A stretch of DNA of 64,000 nt from Bacillota bacterium (GTDB lineage: Bacteria; Bacillota; UBA4882; UBA8346): positions 1 through 64,000 of the forward strand of contig JAEZCE010000014.1 of the NCBI GenBank assembly GCA_023429995.1, written 5' to 3'. Under the pieces are notes generated by a model. The model was not told where the DNA came from. It was given only the letters and a program-made list of their open reading frames with translations, and did not search any database. Positions within the stretch are counted from its first letter, which is position 1; each line of letters opens with the position of its first letter. Position numbers and translations under genes: made by a program. Positions 6,628 through 16,464 of this stretch are shown piece after piece.

Positions 6628-8973
6628 TCAACGTTCATCCGGATTGTTTTCATAAATCGTCACACTATACTCCGGGATGATCTCCATGGTCCGGATCTTG
6701 GCAATCTGTTCGCCGTGGAATTGTTGTTGGACCGCCATGGCGGAGTCGTAAGAAACCATTTTGCCCCGGCGTAAAGGGCTAATGTAGAAATACATTTCCT
6801 TTTCAGCCAGTTCTCTGGAAAACCTTTTCAATCCGATTTCCCATTTTTGGCCGTTGCAGAAATGATCGTGGACCAACCGGCCGTCAATGAAGGCATGACC
6901 GACATCCCCTTCATAATCGATTTCCAGCAACAGCTCGTGAAGATCCTGAAAAGAAAGGGGATCTACCTTTAAAACCGCCTTTTGTTCGTTGATGGGAGTG
7001 ATCTTGTATGTAAGATCCTTAGGCGGCCGGGAGATAACATATTTGGTATACATTCCGCAGGAAATTCCGGTGACTTGACCGTAGGAAGTCGTTAAACGGT
7101 TTCCCGGCGCGGGATAAATCAATAAATCAATCTGCGGGGCCCTGTGGAATACTTGCAAAGTGTTTTGGTTAACAATCAGGCCGGCGTCGCTGAAGATCAC
7201 TCTCTCCGCTCCCCAAAGGGAAACCTTCCAAAAGGTAAGGATTTCCCCATGGGATAAAGTACAAATCCTGATTTTATCGCCATTGTTGGAAAGCCCCTCG
7301 ATCAGACATTCCTTCCCGGGATTCACCCGAATCAAAGTACAACCGGATTGCCTTTGGATCTCTCCCTGATTGACCTGAATATCCTTAAAACTATCATTTG
7401 CAAAACAATATTCACCGGAAAATCCTTCCGGCGCAAAAAAGAAATAGCAACGGATATTCTCCGCCATGATACTGGTAACCGGTTGAGCGGTGGCATATTT
7501 TAGTTGGACGCCCCCAAGGTCCATATTCAAAGGGAGAATGGCGCTAACTCCTTTTTTTAAGGTCAATCCTTTTTCCCTGGGCAGGGTGATGGTTTCATCC
7601 GGAAATTCCAGGTTGAGGAAGATGTCCTCATGGTCGGCCGGGCGGACATGATCTTGATAATTATGAAGAAATATAAAGCCGGAATTATCCTTCACCCGAA
7701 GAGCATACCGCAAGGTTGCCGTGTCCTGCGGGGTGATTGTGGCGGCCTCGGGCGGTAAGACGGTCGCCATCGGGCAAAGTTGATCCTGAAATTCATTGAA
7801 AAAGTAGAATAGGGGTTTTAACTGCCGATAGGATTGCCGCATCTGTCCAAACTCGCCCAAAGGCGCCTGGTAGTCATAAGTAATTTTGGGATTGGTATTT
7901 TCGTTTAAAAAACCGTGTTGACCCAGGGGGTGAGACCCGCCGTGGAACATATAATAGCCCACAAAATTGCAGCCCCCTGCCACCTTGGTCAAGGTCATGG
8001 CGGTTACACTCTCCGGCGGGACCACAAAACGGGCCTTGTACCAGGTTTGCATTCCTCCGCCCATTTCACAACAGGCATAAGGATATTTTTCAGGGGGGTA
8101 GGGCGGGTTAAACCCCCGGCATGGAGAATGATCATTGTGAAAACTCTGGAAAAGGTACTCCAAGGTCGGTTCCTGCTCCGGTTTGGCTTCGTTGATATTC
8201 CAGGGACAGAAGGCGTAGCCCCCGTATAAGGGGAGAATTTCTCCCTCCAGAACAGGAGCGCCGCCCCAGCCGGTTGAGGTATAAATGGGAGCTTTTAAAC
8301 CGGATTCTACGGCAATTTCTTTTAACTGCTCCATATGGGACACCCCGTCCCGGCCGCCCGGAAGGAATTCATCCTCGTGTTTGCCCGTTAATTCCCAGGG
8401 GGCCGCAGCATGCATATACTCGTTTTCCAATTGTACGGCGATAATGGGCCCCCCGTCTTGAAAGAAAAGGCCGTGTACCTGGCGGGCAATCTCGGAATAT
8501 AACCGTTTCACGTAAGATAAATACCCCTGGTCATTCGAACGGAGTTCAAATGGCCGGCCGTACAACCAGTCGGGAAATCCCCCGTTGCGGCACTCGCCGT
8601 GACAAAATGGTCCGACCCGAAGGAAAACATACAGATTCTGCTTGGCGCAAAGCTCGATAAAGTAACGGAGATTCCGGTCTCCATCCCAGCGGAATACGCC
8701 CTCGTCCTCTTGGTGATGATTCCAGAAGACATAGGTCGCCAGGCAATTGATACCGGCCATTTTCATTTTGGCAAGCTCTGTTTCCCATTCCAGGCAGGGA
8801 TAACGGGAATAGTGGAACTCCCCGGAGATGCCGAAAAACGGTTTCCCGTTAAACTCCATATAGTAATTGGTAAAACCGATCGCTTCTCCCTGGGGATTGA
8901 CGCCTCCCAGGCGCAGGCTCCCATGAGTGATTGCTTTGGCCGTCTTTTTCAGGCTGATATGATATTGGGCCAT
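6628..8973 (-). CDS. Beta-galactosidase, glycoside hydrolase family 35
   Basis: A 781-residue intracellular enzyme of GH35. The TIM barrel occupies about residues 35-390: FNGKPFFGISGEFHYSR is the family's opening motif, AVQLENEY carries the acid/base glutamate (about E185) and CCEMGGGMQ the nucleophile (about E303). Jelly-roll and galactose-binding-like beta domains follow to the C-terminus. GH35 enzymes remove beta-1,3/1,4/1,6-galactose from oligosaccharides. The start is supported by TAGGAG 8 bases upstream. It is the last gene of a leftward operon, after two CUT1 permeases and a binding protein, so it probably degrades what that transporter imports. There is no signal peptide. Confidence 0.95.
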   Translation of the reverse strand: MAQYHISLKKTAKAITHGSLRLGGVNPQGEAIGFTNYYMEFNGKPFFGISGEFHYSRYPCLEWETELAKMKMAGINCLATYVFWNHHQEDEGVFRWDGDRNLRYFIELCAKQNLYVFLRVGPFCHGECRNGGFPDWLYGRPFELRSNDQGYLSYVKRLYSEIARQVHGLFFQDGGPIIAVQLENEYMHAAAPWELTGKHEDEFLPGGRDGVSHMEQLKEIAVESGLKAPIYTSTGWGGAPVLEGEILPLYGGYAFCPWNINEAKPEQEPTLEYLFQSFHNDHSPCRGFNPPYPPEKYPYACCEMGGGMQTWYKARFVVPPESVTAMTLTKVAGGCNFVGYYMFHGGSHPLGQHGFLNENTNPKITYDYQAPLGEFGQMRQSYRQLKPLFYFFNEFQDQLCPMATVLPPEAATITPQDTATLRYALRVKDNSGFIFLHNYQDHVRPADHEDIFLNLEFPDETITLPREKGLTLKKGVSAILPLNMDLGGVQLKYATAQPVTSIMAENIRCYFFFAPEGFSGEYCFANDSFKDIQVNQGEIQRQSGCTLIRVNPGKECLIEGLSNNGDKIRICTLSHGEILTFWKVSLWGAERVIFSDAGLIVNQNTLQVFHRAPQIDLLIYPAPGNRLTTSYGQVTGISCGMYTKYVISRPPKDLTYKITPINEQKAVLKVDPLSFQDLHELLLEIDYEGDVGHAFIDGRLVHDHFCNGQKWEIGLKRFSRELAEKEMYFYISPLRRGKMVSYDSAMAVQQQFHGEQIAKIRTMEIIPEYSVTIYENNPDER

Positions 8974-9075
8974 GGTGATGCTCCTACTTTCAAATTTGGC
9001 GTTGATTTTGACAATGATTGTTTCTTTTCCGCGTCTCCGCGCCCCTGCGGGAGATACCGTGTTTGGCGTTTCCGC

Positions 9076-9882
9076 TTAACCTTTCACAGCACCGGCAGCC
9101 AGTCCTTTGATAAAGCTTTTGGATCCCAAACAGAACAAGATAAGGATGGGGAGCACCGCAAAGGCAAGCCCGGCACCCCTGGCGCCAAAGTCCACCACAT
9201 AGGCGTTCTGCAATGACTGAATCCCCAGGGGAATCGTATATAATTCTTTATTATAAACCGTGATCAGCGGCAGCAGAAAGTTGTTCCATGACCACAAGAA
9301 AATCAAGGTGGCCATGGTAGCCAGGGCCGGTTTGGTGAACGGCAGGACAATCCGGGTAAAAATCGAAAGCTCGCCGCAGCCGTCAAGGCGGGCGCTTTCG
9401 ATGACTTCATCGGGAACATTTTCCTTGATAAACTGGGTCATAAAGAATACTCCAAAGGCGTTGGAACACCAGACCAAAATTAAGGGGGTCAAAGAATTCA
9501 TTAGGGACATGGCCTTCATTTCCATTACATAACCAATCATGCCGATTTGTCCGGGGACCATCATCGTGGCCAGGATAAAGAAAAAGCAGAATTTCTTGAG
9601 TTTGAAATTGTATTTGGCAAGGGCAAATCCGGTCGAGGTGCTTACCAAAACGCTAATCACGGTGGATACTACCGAGACAATGACGCTATTGAAATAGCAA
9701 TAATGAAATTTATTGATAAAGATGGTCTTCATATTTTCCAAAAAATGATTTCCCGGCATTAGAACCAGCCCGGAAAAGATTTCAGCCGTGGAATGAGTGG
9801 CCATCATGATGATCACGTAAAAGGGGAGGATCGATAGCACGGTAAAGAAAAGTAAAGGGATGACGGATATGATTTTTTTCAT
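9076..9882 (-). CDS. Sugar ABC transporter permease, MalG-like (CUT1)
   Basis: A 268-residue inner-membrane permease with six predicted helices. The cytoplasmic EAA loop, which contacts the ATPase, is seen as ESARLDGCGELSIFTRIVLP around residues 170-190. The N-terminal helix and PFYVIIMMATHS segment are typical of MalG/LacG proteins. The start codon follows the upstream permease's TAA directly, with GGAGG inside the end of that gene, so the two are translationally coupled. No ATP-binding subunit is encoded nearby; CUT1 systems of Bacillota often share an MsmX-type ATPase encoded elsewhere. Substrate is probably a galacto-oligosaccharide, inferred from the adjoining GH35 gene. Confidence 0.92.
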   Translation of the reverse strand: MKKIISVIPLLFFTVLSILPFYVIIMMATHSTAEIFSGLVLMPGNHFLENMKTIFINKFHYCYFNSVIVSVVSTVISVLVSTSTGFALAKYNFKLKKFCFFFILATMMVPGQIGMIGYVMEMKAMSLMNSLTPLILVWCSNAFGVFFMTQFIKENVPDEVIESARLDGCGELSIFTRIVLPFTKPALATMATLIFLWSWNNFLLPLITVYNKELYTIPLGIQSLQNAYVVDFGARGAGLAFAVLPILILFCLGSKSFIKGLAAGAVKG

Positions 9883-10845
9883 TTATTTTTCCTCCTTCCC
9901 GGTAAAAATCTTCAGGCTTAATAAGGAGAAGACCAGGATGACCATAAACAGGCCGTAAGATATGGCGGAACTCAGGCCAAGTTTGGTGGTGCTCCGGAAG
10001 GCGGTATCAAAGAAATACCACACTGTGGTCAAACAAGCCCTATCGGGGCCGCCGACAATTTGTAAACCGTTGCTGGCTAGTCCGCCGCTGAATAGCAGGT
10101 AGGGCTCATCGAATAATTGAAATCCCCCGATAATACTGGTCACCACTAAAAACAGGGTAATCGGCTTCAAGAAAGGAAGCGTGATCGAAAAGAAAATCTG
10201 CCGTTTGGAAGCGCCGTCCACAATGGCCGCCTCGTTGATTTCAGCAGGGATACCTGTTAATCCGGCCAGGTAAATCATGAGATAATAGCCTAAATTGCGC
10301 CAAAAAATCATCAGAATGACCACGACACGGCTCAAGTCGCCGATGCCCAGCCAGTTCACGCCGTCCGGTAACGCGTGAACCGCAATTAACAGCCGGTTTA
10401 ACAACCCGTTGGACCAATCGAAAATAAAGGAGAAAATAATGCCGATGGCCACCGGGGTTGTAATATAGGGCAATAGGTTCAGGGTTTGAAAAATCCGTTT
10501 GAATTTGGGAAGATTAAATAAAGTCACCGCCAGCAGCAGGCCTAAAATAATAATCAGGGGGATATACCCGATCATAAATAAGGCGGTATTGCCCAAGGAT
10601 TTCCAAAAGAAAGGGTTGCTGGTGAATAAATGGATGTAATTGGCGAGCCCCACGAATTTACGTTCGGCTAAGTAAAGACTGTCCCAATTGGTCAGGCTGA
10701 TGACAAAGGAAAAAATGACCGGATAAAGATTAAACGTGAAATAGATAAGGAAAAAAGGCAAAACAAATAGGTACGGCCAACAATGCCTTCTAAAGCGCGT
10801 CTTGAAATCCACGGGCCCTGTTGTTTTGGTCTGTATCGAGTTCAT
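9883..10845 (-). CDS. Sugar ABC transporter permease, MalF-like (CUT1)
   Basis: A 320-residue permease with a cytoplasmic N-terminal segment and six membrane helices, starting at about residue 25 (PYLFVLPFFLIYFTFNLYPV). The EAA loop reads EAAIVDGASKRQIFFSITLP around residues 205-225. This is the MalF/LacF/UgpA type that pairs with the MalG-like protein encoded immediately after it. The two overlap functionally in one operon with the binding-protein gene 110 bases upstream. Confidence 0.92.
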   Translation of the reverse strand: MNSIQTKTTGPVDFKTRFRRHCWPYLFVLPFFLIYFTFNLYPVIFSFVISLTNWDSLYLAERKFVGLANYIHLFTSNPFFWKSLGNTALFMIGYIPLIIILGLLLAVTLFNLPKFKRIFQTLNLLPYITTPVAIGIIFSFIFDWSNGLLNRLLIAVHALPDGVNWLGIGDLSRVVVILMIFWRNLGYYLMIYLAGLTGIPAEINEAAIVDGASKRQIFFSITLPFLKPITLFLVVTSIIGGFQLFDEPYLLFSGGLASNGLQIVGGPDRACLTTVWYFFDTAFRSTTKLGLSSAISYGLFMVILVFSLLSLKIFTGKEEK

Positions 10846-10956
10846 GGACGGTACCAGCTTTCTTGTAGATTAATTGAAAAAGGGTAAAAGAATGGCAACC
10901 ATAAGGCCGCAGGCTTATCCGCAGACACTTATCGTTGCCGGTAACCCCCATCCGTT

Positions 10957-12247
10957 TTACTTTACATTCAACTCCGGAGCCCTGTTTTTAATCTCGGTCA
11001 CCAGTTTTTTCATGGCCTCGGCAGCGGTCATTTTGGCATCATTGTTTATCGTGGTGACGATTAAATCGAGGGAGTCTTTAATGACATTGTCATACTTGGA
11101 CATCGGACGGATTTTAATATTGGGCGCCACATCCGAAATCCAATAATTGCCGATATCTTGTTTATCGAACCATTCGTTTTTAATCGAAGCGAAATGAGGA
11201 TCTTTATAGGCAGGTAGATAGGAAGTCAAATATCCGACTTCATGGGCGGCCGTAGCCCCTTCCTTGCTTAAAGTGGCAAATTTAACGAATTCCCAGGCAG
11301 CCAACTTGTGTTTGCATTGTTTGGAAATGCCCCAAGTGGTTCCGCCCCAGCTGAAATTGCCTTCCGGGGTTTTCATCAGGCCCCAGTTCCCTTTGCCGTT
11401 GGGGTCGTTGGGCTCGATGACATATTGAGGCGTCCAGGGAGCGCAGCCTGCGAAAATGTGTTTCTCCTGTCCGAAAGAAGCATACCAAGCGGGAGTCCAG
11501 GCGGATAGTTTGTCCAGGACCCGGGCATCCCGGAACTGGATGACTTTGGCAATCAGAGGCTTGAAAATCTTGGTTGCCTGGACGGTATTACCTCCGCTTA
11601 CCCAGGGAGTCGGGTTCTGGTCGCGGATAATTTGGTAGATATCGCCGATGCCTTGCATCATAAATACTTTGCCGTTGCTTTTGGCGACGACTTCTTTTCC
11701 TTTGACGATAAAAGCATCCCAAGTCGGTAATAGCTTAGCCAATTGGGCCGGATCGTCGGTTCCAAAATATTCTCTGGCTAAATCCCGTTTATAAGCAAGG
11801 GCGGCAGGGTTGATGCCCTGTTCAATCCCGCAGATGGCGCCTTTGGAATTTTTCATGATCGGGGAGTAGGTATGGGAAAACATCCTTGGGGTTCATATGA
11901 TAGGGCGCTTTGTTTAAGGCTTCCCAGACATCCAGTTCAAAGGCTCTCCCCCGCGAGTCGATAATGGCCAGCGGCAAGTCCGGTATCGGGGTTCCCGCAG
12001 CCAGGCTGGTCTGTAATTTTTGGAGATAATCCCCGTTGGCGACCGGAGTAATATCGAATTTGATGTTGGGATAGGTTTTATTGAAGGCGGTAATAACATG
12101 TTTGTAGTAGTTTTCATCCCAGCCCCAGATGGTCAGGGTACAACGATAATCCTTGGGAATTCCGGTAGCGCCTTGGACGGTAAACATAGAGCCAAGCAAA
12201 ATGATGAGCAAGAAAACACCAAGCAGTACCTTCACGCGATTTTTCAA
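10957..12247 (-). pseudogene. Sugar-binding protein of the CUT1 transporter, broken by a single-base frameshift
   Basis: The extracellular solute-binding protein (family 1) that should feed the two permeases. It starts at TTG (12245-12247) with AGGAGG upstream; residues 1-26 form a signal peptide without a lipobox cysteine. The N-terminal frame runs through TLTIWGWDENYYKHVI to DVFPYLLP and then leaves frame. The remaining ~300 residues (AICGIEQGINPAALAYKRDL, then WGGTTWGISKQCKHKLAAWE) continue in the next frame to 10957. Removing one C from the C4 run (G4 on the plus strand, 11861-11864) restores ...YLLPIMKNSKGAICG..., the expected family sequence. The gene is otherwise intact, so this is either a recent mutation, phase variation, or a sequencing error. 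Confidence 0.8.
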
Positions 12248-12366
12248 TTTCTCTCCTCCTTAGATTTTTTTGGCTTTTGCCTCTCTGTAACCATATTGTA
12301 ACTGGAATGAAATAAAAAAGGAGTATGACAATTCGATGATTTTGTATAAAATCCTAGGATCAAAAG

Positions 12367-14136
12367 TCAGGAGCCGGAAGCTTTTTGAAACGGGATGTTG
12401 ATTGTAATGACCGTTCCTTGGCTTGGAAGGCTTTGAATGGAGATACCGTAACTTTCGCCGTAAATAAAGCGGATTCGGTCACGGATATTGGCAAGGCCGA
12501 TGGGGTGCAATTTGGTTTCCGGCTCGTCGATTTTTTCCCCCTGAAGGAGTTTATCGATCATCTCCCGCTCCATCCCGATGCCATCATCGGCGATTTCCAG
12601 GAGGACCTCTTCCCCGGTCCGGGCGATGGTCACCCCGATGGTTCCTTTTTCTTCCTTGGGGCAAATGCCATGGAACAAGGCGTTTTCCACCAGCGGCTGA
12701 ATGATGGTTTTGGGCAGTAGACATTGGAGACACTGGTCATCCACATTCCAGCGGATGGCGAAGCGCTCGGGGTAACGGTATTGTTGAATCGCAAGGTAAT
12801 GCTTGACGACTTCGATTTCTTCCTGGACGGTGGTCAACAAGCCCTGGTCGCCGACTTTGATTCCATCCTGCAAAATCCGGATGAAGGAATCGGTCAGGGT
12901 GGCGATATCGTAGTTTTTATCCCTGCGGGCGAGATAGATGATGGTGTTTAAAACGTTATAAATGAAATGGGGATTTACCTGGGAAAGTAGGATTTCAAAT
13001 TCCATGGCCCGTTTGGTTTTTTCATTTTCAACGGACTGGGCCAAATAGTTTCGCAGATCCCGGGTCATCCGGTTAAAGCTTTTCGCTAAATCCTCAAGCT
13101 CATCCCCGCTGGAAATATGGAGCGATATCTCCAAATTCCCGGCGGCAACTTCATTGGTGGCCTTGGTAAGCTGGGTAAGGGGCCGGGTAATCCGGAGAAT
13201 GATCGGCAAAACGATAAAAATAATCAAGCCCAGGCTCACTAAAATGAAAAAAAGGAAAAAATAGAAAATAAAGCCGATGCGGTGAAAGATTTTTTGGTTG
13301 GATGTAAAGGAAACCAATTGCCAGCCGTTGCTTAGCGGAGGATTGACGATTCCGTAGCCCTTGAATTTTTCCACATAAGTGATGCCGGGCTTTTGATGCC
13401 CGGGAATAAGGCTCTTCAACCGGGCTTTCGAGATAGGACCCCGGCGATACATGGAGGTGCCTTCGCGGTTAACCCAAAGAAAGCCGTCATAATCGGAGCT
13501 GTTGAGTTTGAGATATTTTTCAAAATAATTTTGATAAACATTCAGTACCAGCAAGCCGGCGACCTTTTCGGGTTCTTCGATATTCCGGAACTGAACGATG
13601 CAGCTGATCACTGTCGCTGTGGGAGTGCCCCGGGTGACGTTGGAAATCGGATAGGGGTCGGAAAAATAGTACTGTCTGCCATCCCGGCGGTATTTGCGGA
13701 ACCATGCTTCGTTAAGCTTGCTTCGGAAATAATCATCCAAATTCGGGTTGGTAATGGAGTACCACATGAGTCCATGGTCATTGACAATGGCCGCGCTATG
13801 AACATATTCCCGCAGGAAGATTTGTTTTTGAATGAAACCCAATTTCAGATTGGCCTGGGACAAGCGTTCATAGTAGTTCCGGTAGTTTTTGTATTTCACA
13901 AACGCTTGCACTTCCGGATTGACAATGATGCTTAGTCCCAGCTTTCGAAGATCATCGATTTGATATTCCAGCTGCTGGCTGATTTGATTCATCCGGGCGA
14001 TATCATCTTTAACCGCTTTTTCCTTAAAGATTTTCAAAAAATAAAAGTAAGCGAAGCTTCCGCTCAAAAGCAAGGAAATGCACACCACCAGAATGGTTGA
14101 AGCCAGAATTTTGGTTTTGATCCCGAATCTTTTCAT
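12367..14136 (-). CDS. YesM-like sensor histidine kinase
   Basis: A 589-residue membrane kinase. Helix 1 is at about residues 12-34, followed by a ~245-residue extracytoplasmic sensor region and a second helix at about 283-308. A HAMP linker (RPLTQLTKATNEVAAGNLEI) comes next, then the LytS/YesM-type kinase domain with the phosphoacceptor histidine in QVNPHFIYNVLN (about H388). The ATPase domain has the N box (IIQPLVENALFHG) and G box (IADDGIGM). YesM-type kinases report extracellular sugars. The start overlaps the stop of the response-regulator gene by ATGA, so the two are coupled. Transport genes follow 120 bases downstream, so the pair very likely controls the ABC transporter/GH35 operon. 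Confidence 0.93.
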   Translation of the reverse strand: MKRFGIKTKILASTILVVCISLLLSGSFAYFYFLKIFKEKAVKDDIARMNQISQQLEYQIDDLRKLGLSIIVNPEVQAFVKYKNYRNYYERLSQANLKLGFIQKQIFLREYVHSAAIVNDHGLMWYSITNPNLDDYFRSKLNEAWFRKYRRDGRQYYFSDPYPISNVTRGTPTATVISCIVQFRNIEEPEKVAGLLVLNVYQNYFEKYLKLNSSDYDGFLWVNREGTSMYRRGPISKARLKSLIPGHQKPGITYVEKFKGYGIVNPPLSNGWQLVSFTSNQKIFHRIGFIFYFFLFFILVSLGLIIFIVLPIILRITRPLTQLTKATNEVAAGNLEISLHISSGDELEDLAKSFNRMTRDLRNYLAQSVENEKTKRAMEFEILLSQVNPHFIYNVLNTIIYLARRDKNYDIATLTDSFIRILQDGIKVGDQGLLTTVQEEIEVVKHYLAIQQYRYPERFAIRWNVDDQCLQCLLPKTIIQPLVENALFHGICPKEEKGTIGVTIARTGEEVLLEIADDGIGMEREMIDKLLQGEKIDEPETKLHPIGLANIRDRIRFIYGESYGISIQSLPSQGTVITINIPFQKASGS

Positions 14137-15701
14137 GGCTTGCTTCCCCGCTCCCGGTAATCGATGGGGTAAACCCCGGTTACTTTCCGAAAAACCTGGC
14201 TAAAGTACTGGCTGGTTTTATAACCCACGATTGCCGCCACTTCATACACTTTGTAATCCCCATGTTGCAATAAATTTTTGGCGGTCTCGATCCGGTAGTC
14301 AGTGAGGTATTCCAAAAAAGTCCGGCCGGTTTCCTTTTTGAAGAGCTGGCTCAGATAAACACCGCTGAATCCCAGCTCTTCGGCGACTCTGTCGAGGGTT
14401 AAATCTTCGGCGTAGTGTTGATGAATGTATTGAAGGGCCAATTTGGTCTTCTTGGAGAATACCTTTGAATTCTGCATAATGACTTGTTCCACAGCGGCGC
14501 TAAATTCTCTGAGAAAGCCGTTGCATAATTCGTCGCAGCTATATCCGGATAAAGGGTTAAGTTCGCCGCCCGGGTATTTTTCGGAGACAGCGGGAAGCTG
14601 GTTTTGTTTTTGAAAAAGTTCCAGGAGATATAGCAAATGATTCACAGACTTCCTTAGCTCCTCCGGATTTAAAACCGGGTCGGCCGCCTGGCGAAATAAA
14701 TCCCCGATAAGCCCGGAAATCCGGTCCAAATCCAGGCGGGCGAGACTATCCGAAAGTTTGGAAAAAATATCGTCGGCCGGCCTGGAGGCATTTTTCTGCG
14801 CAAGAACCGGGAAATCTTCACTGTAAATGACTTTGCCCCGGGGAAAAAATACCAGATAGGGCAGGATGGTGAGGGCTTTCTGATAGAGAGAAGCAAGTCC
14901 GGCTGGGTCCGGGCAGGTCCCGGTCAGAATGATGGAACAGGTTCCCCGGGATTGATTTTGGATGGAGGAATGGATTAACGCGGCGAGGGCCAACATCCGT
15001 TCCCTGGTTTCCAATAGGCTGTGGGTCCTTTTAACCGTAAAAATAAGGGCGAAGGGTCCATTGATACTCAAAATATCGTACTCCGCCACAAATTCGGGAA
15101 AATTCATGTGATCAAAATCCGCGGCTTCGATGGGGGAGGGATTGGAAACCCGGAATTGCTCCAAAAAAGGGTAATTGGGGACAATGAGGGACAAAGTGTA
15201 TTCCTTTTCACCGCAGGGAAGGGTGTTCTTTGGCGACCATCCGGCGGCATCCGTTTCCTCCCCTTCCAGGCGATTGCGGAAATAACGCTGGCGGAGAATG
15301 CGGTCTCTTTCCCCTTCTTCGGTCAATTCCTTCCTGAGCTTATCCAATTCTTTGATAATCGTGGTTTCATTGATGTCGTGTTTAAGGAGGTAATTGGAAA
15401 CGCCGATTTCCAAGGCTTTTTTGGCATAATCGAAATCCCGGTAGGCGGTTAACAGAACGATTTTTACGGGGTGGCCTAGGGAGAATATCCGCTGGCTCAA
15501 TTGTAAGCCATCCATGATCGGCATCCGGATGTCGATAAAAATAATTTGCGGGTAATGAAGCTGATAGAGTTCCAAGGCTTTGGCGCTGTTGGTAGCGGTG
15601 GCCGCAATCAAAAAGCCCCGTTCTTCCCAGGGAATCAACCCCGCCAGGTCTTTGACGGCCAGAATCTCATCATCGACGATCATTACTTTGAGCGGTTTCA
15701 T
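14133..15701 (-). CDS. YesN-like response regulator with AraC-type DNA-binding domain
   Basis: About 522 residues. Residues 3-120 are a receiver domain with the acidic pocket (MIVDDE), phosphoacceptor D57 in FIDIRMPIMDG and the conserved lysine in the NYLLKHD region. A long central region of unclear function follows. The last ~100 residues form the AraC double helix-turn-helix (LTLDRVAEELGFSGVYLSQL, then VAAIVGYKTSQYFSQVFRKV). I take the ATG at 15701, which directly opens the receiver domain and has AAGGGGGG upstream; an earlier in-frame start adds 17 residues without family support. First gene of the leftward sugar operon. A MITE-like insertion lies about 85 bases upstream, where its promoter would be expected. 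Confidence 0.93.
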   Translation of the reverse strand: MKPLKVMIVDDEILAVKDLAGLIPWEERGFLIAATATNSAKALELYQLHYPQIIFIDIRMPIMDGLQLSQRIFSLGHPVKIVLLTAYRDFDYAKKALEIGVSNYLLKHDINETTIIKELDKLRKELTEEGERDRILRQRYFRNRLEGEETDAAGWSPKNTLPCGEKEYTLSLIVPNYPFLEQFRVSNPSPIEAADFDHMNFPEFVAEYDILSINGPFALIFTVKRTHSLLETRERMLALAALIHSSIQNQSRGTCSIILTGTCPDPAGLASLYQKALTILPYLVFFPRGKVIYSEDFPVLAQKNASRPADDIFSKLSDSLARLDLDRISGLIGDLFRQAADPVLNPEELRKSVNHLLYLLELFQKQNQLPAVSEKYPGGELNPLSGYSCDELCNGFLREFSAAVEQVIMQNSKVFSKKTKLALQYIHQHYAEDLTLDRVAEELGFSGVYLSQLFKKETGRTFLEYLTDYRIETAKNLLQHGDYKVYEVAAIVGYKTSQYFSQVFRKVTGVYPIDYRERGSKP

Positions 15702-15785
15702 AAAGTCCCCCCTTTGGAGGTGTTTTTTAGACGGATTGGATATATCTTTCAATTCGTCAAGCTAGAGGGGGTTCCTCTATTTGGG

Positions 15786-16084
15786 CTATTCATTACCTAC
15801 AACGTTTCCGGAAAATTCAAGTCAATCTCCGCCGCGGGTTAATTCGTGTTCATCGAACACGCCCACACGGCCAGGCAATTAAAAGCTTTCTAAATCCCCT
15901 CCGGAGATCGGCTAATCTTTGCCACTCATATTGCTTCGAAGCATCACGGAGCCCGGTAAATCCGGGCTTTAAAACGCTTTTTGTGGTTTACCCCGCGGCG
16001 GACGGAATCGGCTACAAACATATTCAGTTTCGCGATATTCATTAATATAATGTATTTATTTTCAACGATGTGGGTAATGAATAG
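15786..16084. mobile_element. 299-bp MITE candidate with 12-bp terminal repeats and 9-bp target duplication
   Basis: CTATTCATTACC (15786-15797) is the exact reverse complement of GGTAATGAATAG (16073-16084); the match extends to 21 bp with two mismatches. Directly outside are identical 9-bp direct repeats CTATTTGGG (15777-15785 and 16085-16093). The interior has no gene but contains perfect small hairpins: CGTGTTC/GAACACG (15845-15861), TGCTTCGAAGCA (15932-15943) and AGCCCGG/CCGGGCT (15950-15968). This is the structure of a non-autonomous transposon. It separates the yesN-like gene from upstream DNA and could carry promoter or terminator activity. Confidence 0.75.
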
Positions 16085-16126
16085 CTATTTGGGAGGGGGG
16101 AGAAAAGATTCCATTTAAAAAAACAC

Positions 16127-16252
16127 GTTTTGCGGAAAAACATAGAAACATGGGGTAAAATGATTTTGCAGACCGGAGAAACAACATTGCGGATGGGAGG
16201 AATGATTTTGCAGGTCTGCAATGTCATTTCGCAGATATTTCGGAACCACCGG
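16127..16252. repeat. Degenerate 21-nt tandem repeat, second array
   Basis: Units of exactly 21 nt start at 16148, 16169, 16190, 16211 and 16232, with a weaker one at 16127. Most end in ATTTTG, ACATTG or ATTTCG and begin with CAG, CGG or ACA. Period and composition match the array at 4093-4217. No gene is evident; the rest of 16253-16464 shows no recognisable feature. Confidence 0.5.
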
Positions 16253-16464
16253 ATGGTTATATTTTAAGGAAACATCCCTGGACCTCTGCGCCAGCGCCAG
16301 CGTACTCCCCCGCCCATAGCGTTTTTTGCGTAATGGGAGAGGGCCGCTGCCATGAATGGACAGATAGGATGAGGGTATAGGCCGTCAGAAACTGTAAACT
16401 CAATGCGGAAAGGTTGTGAATCAATTATCTATAATATGAATTTGGGACTCACCTCAGAGCACTT

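Noticed and set aside
6369..6680. 103-codon rightward frame
   Set aside because: It begins inside the palindromic element, overlaps the end of the GH35 gene and has no family resemblance.
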